64,000 bases of DNA from Anodontia alba. Taxonomy: Eukaryota; Mollusca; Bivalvia; Lucinida; Lucinidae. Shown piece after piece: positions 1-9,740 of the stretch. The translations under genes were made by a program, and so were the position numbers. The notes under the pieces were generated by a model. That model saw only the letters and a list, made by a program, of their open reading frames with translations, did no database searches and was not told the DNA's origin. The stretch is taken from assembly GCA_964016985.1 (NCBI GenBank), contig OZ024827.1, positions 59,025,643 through 59,089,642 on the forward strand, read 5' to 3'. Positions within the stretch are counted from its first letter, which is position 1, and each line of letters opens with the position of its first letter.

Positions 1-242
1 GTTTATATTTGGTATACATATGTAGTGTATGAAAGATGTTCTGTATCCAAAATTATATCCAGTATAATGTCTCTCCCCGTCGCCCCATACCCTAAATGAA
101 CTTTGATCTGGATTTTAAGGTCATATACTTATTTGTTTTTTTAATTGACAAGCGCGAGGTCAGGCGAGCTATCCTGTCTTGTTTATTGTAATGATACTTA
201 TTAGCATAAATAAATGAAATATAGTTATTGTGATTATGATAC

Positions 243-259
243 AATAATAATAATAATAC

Positions 260-301
<42 letters not shown>
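243..301. repeat. (AAT)n/(ATT)n microsatellite
   Basis: A short AAT run (about 243-258) is followed after a few bases by a longer ATT run (about 262-301), so the two halves are complementary and can fold back. Polymerase slippage is the likely origin. It makes an artificial poly-Asn or poly-Tyr reading frame that should not be called a gene. Confidence 0.95.
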
Positions 302-302
302 G

Positions 303-1405
303 TTGGTGTCTTTATGTGCTGCTAAATCCATTACAAATAAATTGTGTTTACTTATCATTTTTTTTCCTTTCTATTTACTTTCCTTTCCAAACCACACTAA
401 ATCACAAATTAAAAAAAAAAGCAACACAATAAGTCGAAGTCGGAATAAATTAATAAGAAAATCGGTATAGCATAAAACCATTTTCTATAACTGATGGAGA
501 GCACTGGCCGCAAATACCAGCAAATATATACAGCTCGGGATAAAATTGTAAACATTTGGGAAAAGCTGACATTTAATATAGCTTGATGGGTGATTTAATG
601 GTTTTCAGCAGAGCATTTTGTTTTGCTTTGATTATCAAAGGTGATTAGGCACCTAGAGACGCTTGTGCAGGAATTTCACAGATGCTTGGTCTTGTGGTAC
701 TGACTGTAATATAATGTAGAGAATGTGTGATAAGCATGCACCGAAGTATAGAGGCTTACAGAATGCTTACTGTTTGAAGTCACATGCTCTTCATTAAATT
801 GCTTTCATTTTTTTTAGTTGGAGTGGGGATCGGGGTCAGGTAGTGTTGCTTAAGACGGTAAATACAGAACACTGTGTGCGCCCGGTGCGCTAAATGTGCT
901 AACAGTATGTTTATTTCTTACCCTGATGCAAACAAAAGGATTAATGTGTATGCAATTTGTTTTATCTGTTACATCAGTAAAGTACAATAAATTACAAACG
1001 ATAATTGAGTTGTTTTCAAGAGAGCACTGACTGACAGTTATGTGCCGTGTTTGATCTGTCACTTCAGTTCGTGGAGTGCCTGGGGATATTTATATACGTT
1101 TAAAGCAGACTCTTTCGTATCAATTTCAATGTATTATCGAAAAAGTACAAAAAAGGAAAATACCGTAATTGGTGAATGGTGATTTTTATTTGTGCCTTAA
1201 AAACTAATCTAATTAAAATATTCAAAATGGCGGCGCTCATGCTCTGGGTTATATAAAATACAAACTACCCTGTCTTTCTTCTTTTTTACCTATTTAGATC
1301 AAATTTGCTCTAAAATTCTTGATTTTAGTGTATAATATTTTCAGACATACATTGCATTTATCGGACGTTTCCCTTTAACCTACATTTGAATAATTCATTT
1401 TATTG
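303..1405. other. Unassigned AT-rich sequence
   Basis: I see no open frame with coding character, no tandem array and no match to the repeat families elsewhere in the window. Open frames here are under 75 codons. Confidence 0.5.
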
Positions 1406-1411
1406 CTTTTT

Positions 1412-1443
1412 AGCTCACCTGAGCCGAAGGCTCAAGGTGAGCT
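1412..1443. repeat. Terminal hairpin of the 1411-4478 element
   Basis: AGCTCACCT and AAGGTGAGCT pair around an inner GAGCC/GGCTC stem with a GAA loop and one bulged A. It is almost perfect, unlike the decayed copy near 12255, which suggests a structural role in mobilisation. Confidence 0.9.
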
Positions 1444-1639
1444 ATTGTGATCATCCACCGTCCGTCGTCGTCGTCGTCCGTCTGTCCGTCCGTTCACAAT
1501 CTTTAAACAACATCTGCTCCTAAACCACTGATTGGAATTTGACCAAACTTCACAGGAATGAATCTTGGTTGGTCCTCTTTCAAAATTGTTCAAATGGTTT
1601 CGGTCCATTGCATATCTAGGTCACAGGAGCTAAAAATAG

Positions 1640-4380
1640 ATTTTTAAACTAAACACTTAAAAAATCTTCTTGTCAGAAACCACTGGACCGATTTCAATAT
1701 TATTTTGCAGAAATGTTCCTTTGGTGATCCTCTACCAAGATTATTCAAGCCATTTGGATTCGTCAAAAAACATGGCCGCCAGGGGGCGGGGCTTATTTTC
1801 CCTATATATCTATTTCGAAAACTTTAAAAATCTTCTTGTCAGAAACCACTGGACCGATTTCAATATAATTTTGCAGAAATGTTTCTTTGGTATTCCTCTA
1901 CCAAGATTGTTCAAGCCATTTGAATTCGTCAAAAAAACATGGCTACCAGGGAGCGGGGCTTATTTTCCCTATATATCTATTTAGAAAACTTTAAAAATCT
2001 TCTTGTCAGAAACCACTGGACCGATTGCAATATTATTTTGCAGAAATGTTCCTTTGATGATCCTCTACCAAGATAGTTCAAGCCATTTCGATTCGGCAAA
2101 AAAACATGGCTGCCAGGGAGCGGGGCTTATTTTCCCTATATATCTATATAGAAAACTTAAAAAATCTACTTGTCAGAAACCACTGGACCGATTTCCATAT
2201 AATTTTGCAGAAATATTCCTTTGGTAATCCTCTACAAAGATTATTCAAGCCATTTGGATTCGTCGAGAAACTTTGCCGCCAGGGGGCGGGGCTTATTTTC
2301 CCTATATATCTTTATAGAAAACTTTAAAAATCTTCTTGTCAGAAACCACTGGACCGATTTTATTATAACTTGGCAAAAATGTTTCCTTGATGACCCTCTA
2401 CATAAATTGTTCAAGTAATCGTGATTTGTCAAAAAACATGGCTGCTAGGGGGGTGGGGCTTATTTTCCCTATAGATCTAAATAGAAAACTTTAGATTTTT
2501 AAACTAAACACTTAAAAAATCTTCTTGTCAGAAACCACTGGACCGATTTCAATATAATTTTGCAGAAATGTTCCTATGCTGATCCTCTACCAAGATTATT
2601 CAAGCCATTCGGATTCGTCAAAAAACATGGCCTCCAGGGAGCGGGGTTTATTTTCCCTATATATCTATTTAGAAAACTTAAAAAAAATCTTCTTGTCAGA
2701 TACCACTGGACCGATTGCAATATAATTTGGCAGAAATGTTCCTTTGGTGATCCTCTACCAAGATTGTTCAAGCCATTTGGATTCGTCAAAAAAAAACATA
2801 GCCGCCAGGAGGCGGGGCTTATTTTCCCTATATATCTTTATAGTAAACTTAAAAATCTTCTTGTCAGAAACCACTTGACCGATTTCATTATAACTTGGCA
2901 AAAATGTTTCCTTGGTAACCCTCTATCAAGTTTGTTCAAGTAATCGTGATTCGTCAAAAAACATGGCCGCTAGTGGGCGGGGCTTATTTTCCCTATATAT
3001 CTATATAGAAAGCTTGAAAAAATCTTCTTGTCAGAAACCACTGGACCGATTTCAATATAACTTGGCAGAAATGTTTCCTTGGTGACCCTTTACCAAGATT
3101 GTTCAAGCTGTCATGATTTGTCAAATACATGGCTGTTAGACGCGGGACTTATTTTCCCTAAAATCTATGTAGAAAACTTTAATGATCTTCTTGTCAGAAA
3201 CCACTGGACTGATTTCAATATAACATTGCAGAAATGTTTCTTATATAACCCTCTATTAAGGTTGTTCAAGCCGTCATAATTCGTCAAAAAACATAATAGG
3301 CAGGGGGCGGGACTTATTTTCTCTATATATCTTTATAGAAAACTTGAAAAATCTTCTTGTCAGAAACCACAGGACCGATTTTATAACTTAGCAAAAATGT
3401 TTCCTTGATGACCCTCTACCAAAATTGTTCAATAATCGTGATTTGTCAAAAAACATGGCTGCTAGGGGGTGGGGCTTATTTTCCCTATAGATCTAAATAG
3501 AAAACTTTAAAAATCTTCTTGTCAGAAACCAATGGACCGATTTCAATATAACTTGGCAGGAATGTTCCTTTGGTCTACCAAGTTTGTTCAAGCTGTTATG
3601 ATTCGTCAAAAAACATGGCCGCTAGGGGGCAGAGCTTATTTTCCCTGTATAAAAAAACTTTAAAAATCTTCTCGTAAGAAACCATTGTACCGAGTTCAAT
3701 ATAAGTAACTTGGCAGGAATGTTGCTTAGGTAATCCTCTACCAAGATTGTTCAAGCCTTCATGATATGTCAAAAAACATGGCCCCCAGGGGGCGGGACTT
3801 ATTTTCCGTATATATCTGTATAGAAAACTTTAAAATTCTACTTGTCAAATACCTCCTGACTGAATTCAATAATGCTTTGGTGACCCTCTACCAAGAATGT
3901 TTAAGCAATCTTGATTTGTCAAAAAATATGGCTGCTAGGGGGTGGGGTTTATTTTCCCTATAGCTCTAAATGGAAAACTTTAAAAATCTTCTTATCAGAA
4001 ACCACTGAACCGATTTCAATTTAACTTGGCAGGAATTTTCCTTTGGTTACCCACTACCAAGTTTTTTCAAGCTGTCATAATTCGTCAAAAAAAAACAAAC
4101 AAACAAAAAAAACAACAACAAAAAAAAAAAAAAAAAACAACAAAAAAAGAAAAAAAAAAAAAAAAAAAAACACAAAAAAAAAAACAACAACAAAAAAAAA
4201 AACAACAACAAGAAAATGGCTTAAGGCTTAATAGCGATATAAAACACTTTAAAAATCTTTTTATCAGAAACCACTGGACCAATTTCAATATAACTTGGCA
4301 GAAATGTTCCTTTGGTAAACCTCTTTCAAGATTAAGTCAAGTCGTCATGATGCGTTAAAAAGAAAAAAAAACATGGCTGC
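1640..4380. repeat. Tandem array, about 166-bp unit, about 16 units
   Basis: The marker phrase CTTCTTGTCAGAAACCACTG recurs near 1668, 1833, 1999, 2166, 2334, 2523, 2691, 2860, 3025, 3190 and on to about 4255. Most intervals are 154-169 bases. One is about 189 because part of a unit (with AAACTAAACACTTAAAAAAT) is repeated, and the last is about 266 because of an A-rich insertion. Each unit also carries CATGGCCGCCAGGGGGCGGG. Units decay towards the right end. Short open frames in several frames arise only from the repeat. Confidence 0.92.
4086..4215. repeat. A-rich/CAA tract interrupting one tandem unit
   Basis: About 130 bases of A runs broken by CAACAACAA and a few G. It replaces the CATGGCCGC part of a unit. 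A similar A/CAA tract stands at 44165-44430 next to another tandem element. A decayed poly-A insertion or slippage are both possible. Confidence 0.85.
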
Positions 4381-4389
4381 TGGGGGTGG

Positions 4390-4432
4390 GTGGGTGAGTG
4401 TGTGTGTGTGTGTGGGGGGGGGGGGGGGAGTG
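4390..4432. repeat. (GT)n followed by G-run
   Basis: GTGTGTGTGTGTG is followed by about 17 consecutive G. It lies at the right end of the tandem core. The G tract is slippage-prone and could form G-quadruplex. Confidence 0.9.
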
Positions 4433-4455
4433 GGGGTGCTCAGGTGGGCGATATA

Positions 4456-4470
4456 GGACCATCATGGTCC
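4456..4470. repeat. Palindrome at right end of the 1411-4478 element
   Basis: GGACCATCATGGTCC is a 15-base perfect palindrome around a central base, followed by TCTTGTTTTT. Its place directly at the element limit suggests that both ends of the element carry a foldback. Confidence 0.8.
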
Positions 4471-4479
4471 TCTTGTTTT

Positions 4480-7309
4480 TCTTATGTCATAAATTGCTCG
4501 ATATATGGCAAACAATGCTGGCGTCTGATACGAGTCTCAAATGTTCTCTCAGACCGGTCTGCCCGAATAGTTAGGGTAGTTGTTTGATATATTGAAGTTT
4601 AGATGGGTATTGTATATAGAGGGAATGAATATATTTTCAGGGTAGAAAAGTGTCAGAAATAGTTTTCCTCCCATCTGGAAATTGGTCTTCTCTGATAGGA
4701 GTCAGAATGGGCTTGGTGTGCAGGAAAGCAAACAGGAAGTTAAAGATATTGTCTGGATTTTAAAATGGCAGATCTGAATACAGTCCCTTAAACACAACCA
4801 ATCACTTCAATATAGTACGGACCATACATATTGAAAGCTCTTTTCAGGACGATTCCGTGTTCCATACAAAACCATTTAGAATATGTAGCAAGCTGTTTCT
4901 TTCAGACGGGCCATGGACTTAAATTTTTGAGCATTCACAATATATGTGATCAAGTTATAGGTCTTGACACTGCACTTACGATACTCTCATAACTTGTAAA
5001 CCGTAATTGCATTTAGGTCATCCTATGTGTCTTGTAGTCTAAATTTAAACACTTTGATGGGCAAATATACATTCAAAGTCCTCAATTAGGTAATGTTAAT
5101 TGTTACTCTTGTATGATTTCTTGATTTCTAAGCTTGTCTGAATTTAATAGACACTGTGTTGTTTCCAGACTATTTTGTGTACGTTATAATATCTCTTTTG
5201 CTATTGTTATCTGCCGCTCGCGAAGCGAGAACCTTAGTAATAAAATCTTTCTGTGGTTCCATTATTCTTTTATTGCATGTTTATACAAGAATTAAACAGT
5301 TAAGCTTTAAAGCGGTCAGGATCGAACGAACGAGGGGGATTTCCTATTGATTAAGCTCAAGGTTAGGTAACGCCTGCCTAACTTTATTAACTTTACAGAA
5401 AACTCTAACACAATTAGAATTCTTTGCTTTGGCCTCGACAACAATCATAACTTGACCGGAGGCTATATTGGTTTATTATTTGATTAATCTAGTTAATTAT
5501 TCAACTTGTGAGCAACCAGTACCGTCCCCGACCAAGTATAATGATCGTTGTGGAACCGATAAGAACGTTCCCTCCCTAAATTAAAACAGTAACATAAACT
5601 GTTTACAGCGCTGACACTTACTATCATCCACGAACATTGTCTCTGGAAACGTTCTATTCTTGTGTGCTTTTAGATATTGTCAATAAGCCGGCTTCACTAT
5701 TTATATATTCGGCTTATTCTTCTCAGGCAAACTCAGTCATGTAAGATTCTATATTTTACAACAGTTTGCTGTTGAATTTTGTTGGTTCTGGTTTTCTCGT
5801 CTGTGTGGTGATTGGGTTCTTTATTCCTTGTCTTGGCAGGTATAGTCGTGTCTCCGAGCAACCGTAGAACGGTTTTCTTCCATAAGTCATCAGAGCCCCG
5901 ACCAGGGAAGGAGAGGGCTTACACACATAAGAAATAAACAAAGACACCCTAACTGTACTCTCACCAATAAAACAAGATGAAGCTTGCTACTATGCGACTC
6001 TATACTATTATTATACAATGACGACGCACGCCACAAGGTAGAGCCACTGACGTCATTGACGTCGCTGTCGAGTTACCGATGACATGACTAGCCCATCACT
6101 GACATCGACGTGACTCCCCCGTGACCGACCTCCCGGCTGCCGACATCGGCTCGTCGACAGTGAGCAATTCACTGACTGTCGACATCATCGCTCGACATTA
6201 AAAGTCAAGTTCTTTCCTTCATTAGTATTATCCATAATGTCTGAGTAGCAACGGAGCCACGACGTTTAGATATCGTCACCCGAATGCCATGAAGACATTA
6301 TAAATCGCTGCCAATACGAGCAAAGTCAGAGATGTATTCTGTTAAAATCATTTTATTTTTAAAACTTCATAAGGACGTGATTATAATCTAGGGGAGAATC
6401 CAAAGTCACAATACAAAATCATTGAAAACAAGCGTGCCCAGATGAGAAAATTTAAATAGCAGTCTTGATCTTGACAAACACTGTGCTCAGACCAAATTGC
6501 TCCGTCTGCGTAGAAGTGAAATAGCAATCTTGATCTAAGAACATGAAATAAACAGCTTGTGTCTGTGCGTCTGTACGCTTACGTGCATGCGTACATGTAC
6601 GTATCGTCAAAAGTCTGAATAAATTTTAAAACAAAACATTGGTTTGAATCAGTAGCTTCAAGGATGTTTCTTAGAATCTAATTGAAAGCGACTTGCTCAA
6701 TAAACTCGGGAGAGTTGTTGGAATGTCACATGGTTTCAGAACAATTCAAAATAATTATGATATAGAAGAACAGGATATAATGTACATCTATTGCTACAGA
6801 TTCTAAGCTGAGTGATAAACCCACCTGCATGATTTTTGATCGAGATGAAAACTCAATCTGATGACTAAATCTTAAACGTTTTCTTCATGGCCTGACTTAA
6901 CTAGTCTGTGGTCGGGCTCAGCGGGGTTCTTCTACTGATTTTACTTTCATGTGCCTTTCAGTTTCTAGTCGAACCCTAATCTTTGGTTCATTACAGTGTT
7001 AAGAAATTTATTTCAGTTAGACAACTCCTACGCAGAACAAACAATTATATGTGCCAGGGCTGAGGAAGAGGCTTATTCCCTGTAAGACCAGATTAGCAAC
7101 AATTTTGCTACTGGTAAGTCCACGGCGTTCCTTTGACGGTTGTAGTTTATTTAGTGTGTTCTGCTACCGATTTCTGTTTCCGATTTCTTGCCATTTAACC
7201 CCTATCAAACTCCTTGAGACGGTTGTCTTTCGTGATTGCTGACTATACTGGCTATCACCATTGTTGCATTAAAATCGCCTTTTATTTTCTAGCTTCCCAA
7301 GAATTCTCA
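4480..7309. other. Unassigned sequence with local oddities
   Basis: No gene is recognised. Visible items are a TGACGTCA palindrome with a cluster of GACGTC/GACATC words (about 6030-6200), a repeated GAAATAGCARTCTTGATCT phrase (about 6453 and 6516), and a 24-base alternating purine-pyrimidine run at 6581-6604. The stretch 7100-7245 shows a weak, partial resemblance to the RT-element tail repeat at 42600-42770, including a shared TTTCGTGATTG phrase. Confidence 0.45.
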
Positions 7310-7311
7310 TA

Positions 7312-7634
7312 CAGTCGACTTTCGTTATCTCAGTGTCCAAGAGACTCTCTGAAATACTTCGAGATATCCATACCCTGACCGATTAGATTTGCAGCATTGA
7401 CGAAAAAATAAATCGAACAACCATATTTCCCAAATGAATATTAATTTGACTCCTACATTCAAACCATTGCGGAAAAGAAAAGAGGAGAAATTGCTCCTTA
7501 TGAGCAATTTCTCTTGTTTCCACAATATTTTGTTGCCTGTTGTTAGATTTCAATATTAAAACAAGGACCAGATTTTCAGGGGGAGATAAGCGATTATTCG
7601 AGATAAGCGAAGTCGAGATAACGAGAGTCGACTG
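7312..7634. mobile_element. TIR element (MITE) flanked by TA
   Basis: The left end CAGTCGACTTTCGTTATCTC and the right end GAGATAACGAGAGTCGACTG are inverted copies with one mismatch. The element is about 323 bases. It is flanked on both sides by TA (7310-7311 and 7635-7636), the target duplication typical of Tc1/mariner/pogo elements. Subterminal GAGATA words repeat inside the right arm. There is no transposase, so it is non-autonomous. Assignment to a mariner/pogo-type group is inferred from the TA duplication and the TIRs only. Confidence 0.85.
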
Positions 7635-7639
7635 TATAT

Positions 7640-8430
7640 CTTGCAACAAAATACATTTATAAACATCCTTAAAATTGTGCATGAGACGTGTGACATGGTT
7701 ACAAACGGCATGCATAAAATAAGCTGATTTTCAGAACAATGTAAAAGTAATTTGTGAAGAAAGATAGATTATAGCATGTATGTTATGCAAGCGACTACTT
7801 TTATGGTGGTCAATCCAGTCACGGTAAAGAATTTGGTTTCTCCTTTTTGCTGTACGACGTTGAATCAGATCGTAGATGGAATGACGGTTTTAGCCTATAT
7901 CTAAATCAGAACACTTCTGTATTTAGCTGGACCCATCAAAGTCCTACTAGAGGTTTCCTTTCGTTTGAACTTCAAACTGTATCAGAGTCCTCAACTTTGT
8001 TTAGTCGTAGTTTGCTAATTATATGTCTATGTTTTTTTTTATTTTTTTTTTTATTTATTTTTTTTGCAATGATGAGACTGGATCGAATACTTTCTATAAT
8101 TAAACACTGCACGAGAGTGTCTGTCTGTTGAAGGTCTGGCTATCTAAAACCTGTTTAGTCAGCCTCATTTGCTTTACCGCTTTTCTGTTATGGTTTATCT
8201 ATCAGTACGTTAACACATGTAATTTATATCCTCCTGTTCCCCCATAATTTATAGTGAAAACACGGACATGCAGGCAGGGGTACACATTATACTACAATTT
8301 GTTTTAGCTGTTTGCTGTTTCTAAACTTTGTTTAATGTCTTATCATTTATTGTACGGAATAAATATAAATAATATACCTACTATCCACAGCTTACTCATC
8401 ATTCCATATTACATAGTAAAAGTGTTATGG
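7640..8430. other. Unassigned sequence with T-rich tract
   Basis: A T-rich run lies at about 8032-8064. Near 8241-8265 is a CCCATAATTTATAGTGAAAAC phrase that recurs in variant form near 11750 and 41250, marking a dispersed repeat that goes with the palindromic MITE at 8435 and 41286. No coding region is recognised. Confidence 0.5.
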
Positions 8431-8434
8431 ATTA

Positions 8435-8532
8435 TATAGCTAGGAAGGATATCAAGCTAAATATTTTTTTCTTATTTCTGCACGAAAACAAATGCTGTGG
8501 GTACCCATTAGAAGCTTCACGCAAGAGCTGGT
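8435..8532. mobile_element. Half copy of palindromic hairpin MITE family
   Basis: It carries the left arm of the family (CTTATTTCTGCACGAAAACA, then GTGGGTACCCATTAGAAG) without a clear returning arm. The full version is at 21790-21990. Loss of one arm is common in foldback elements and fits deletion of a hairpin. Confidence 0.65.
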
Positions 8533-9233
8533 TGAAAATAGCGCATGATCTAGAGCTATGGTTTAGAATTGTATAGTTGTAATATATCCATGGTTAGAAT
8601 TTTATTATCATACATCTATTATTGCATACCTGTGCTTCGATAGCTCTGATTCGTGGCCTTTCAGGGCCTGGAGGAGCGTACATCTATTTTTGCAATCATG
8701 CATTGCGTGAATTTTCTCATAACTCCCGACCCCCTCTCATTCTCTTTTTACTAAACTAAGTGGCGAATTTGAGAGGGGCGGGGTATTTGAATTCAGAATT
8801 AATGAACCATTTCTTTTTTATGACCAGTTAAAATCTCTGAACAGTTTATGAAACCGTTGTTTGTTGAAATACTGAAAAGAGGCGAAGTCTGTTTGCAAGC
8901 ACATAAGAGAGGATGCAAAGCTGAATATTTCAAGTTTAATCTGTTGACTATAAGTAATATAGTAGATAACACACACACGCACGCACGCATAAAACTCATA
9001 TTTTGAATATTCTGAATATATATATACAGACAATACAGACATCTTGAGCGGAAATGAGGTACTTTCAAGGTACCTAAATGCCGATAGCACGCACTCCAGA
9101 TATTACTTATGCCAATTGATACCATTCAGACTACACAGAAATGAAGGCTAATATCGGTCAGCGCATTGGCTGTATTTCATCAGGTAAATCTTTACTTTTC
9201 TTGTCTAAAACAAATATCATATATGAGTAGCTG
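8533..9233. other. Unassigned sequence
   Basis: Contains a short AC/ACGC run (about 8972-8990) and a TA run near 9018. Nothing else is recognised. Confidence 0.45.
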
Positions 9234-9339
9234 CGCAAGAAATTGCACCCTCGGACATGTGCGTCCAGCGAAGACAGATTAGATAAGGCTGATCTGAGTG
9301 TTCACTGGGCGCACATGTACGACTGTACATTTTCTCACG
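9234..9339. mobile_element. Inverted-repeat element with 38-base arms
   Basis: The left arm (9234-9271, containing CGGACATGTGCGTCCAGCGA) and the right arm (9302-9339, containing TCACTGGGCGCACATGT) pair over 38 positions with several mismatches, around a 30-base centre containing GATTAGATAAGGCTGATCTG. On the minus strand it reads as a peptide ending in RWTHMSEGAISCAATHI. From general knowledge, similar APSEHSDQP/RWAHMSEG peptide phrases are recurrent false ORFs from a dispersed repeat in marine invertebrate genomes. This is a decayed copy, not a gene. Confidence 0.7.
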
Positions 9340-9740
9340 TAACAGTTCAGTTATTGTAATCACAAGAGCAATAATTGTCAAACAGATATTGTACTGTGGT
9401 TTCATAATTGACATGAAACATATACCTTGTCTAACGAAAACAGTTTTCGTGAAACGATCTCTTAGTTAATTTACTGATCATGCGTAGTATTTCATATATT
9501 CTCCTTACAAAAGCATACACGGGCAAAAATACATGTTTATTAGATTAAATCTGTGAGATATGGTTGTTCTTTGTGTGACCTTGTGGCTGCTTGCTGTGGG
9601 GCCTTTTTCATGTTTTGTTATTGCTGTGATTAGTAGATCTGTTCTAGCATTGGGATCACATTGTTGGGAACGAGGGAACTGATTTTGCTTTTCTTTGGGT
9701 TGTGGCGTATGTACTGTTTGTCATTGTTTGCCTCTTTTTA

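Larger units (their letters stand above)
1411..4478. mobile_element. Hairpin-ended interspersed element with tandem core (AGCTCACCT family)
   Basis: The left end is a hairpin (1412-1443) followed by a run of GTCCGTC/GTCGTC motifs (about 1455-1495). The body is about 16 tandem units. The right end has a GCTCAGGTGGGC motif and a second small palindrome (4456-4470) followed by TCTTGTTTTT. No protein is encoded. The same terminal hairpin occurs, reversed, at 20285-20318 and in decayed form near 12255-12290, so the end is a family property. In the reversed orientation the element ends hairpin-CTAAAAA. Inference: a non-autonomous element, possibly Helentron-associated (HINE/Pearl-like), which are known from bivalves to have short tandem cores. 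A satellite-bearing element of another class is the alternative. Confidence 0.75.

Noticed and set aside
92..432. Open frames on both strands near the start of the window
   Set aside because: They consist mainly of the AAT/ATT microsatellite (poly-Asn, poly-Tyr).
5156..6000. Solo LTR
   Set aside because: A CTCGCGAAGCGAG palindrome and AATAAA-like words were seen, but no TG...CA limits, target duplication or second copy could be shown.
7100..7245. Another copy of the RT-element tail
   Set aside because: Only short phrases match (TTTCGTGATTG, GTTGTAG), which is not enough to call.
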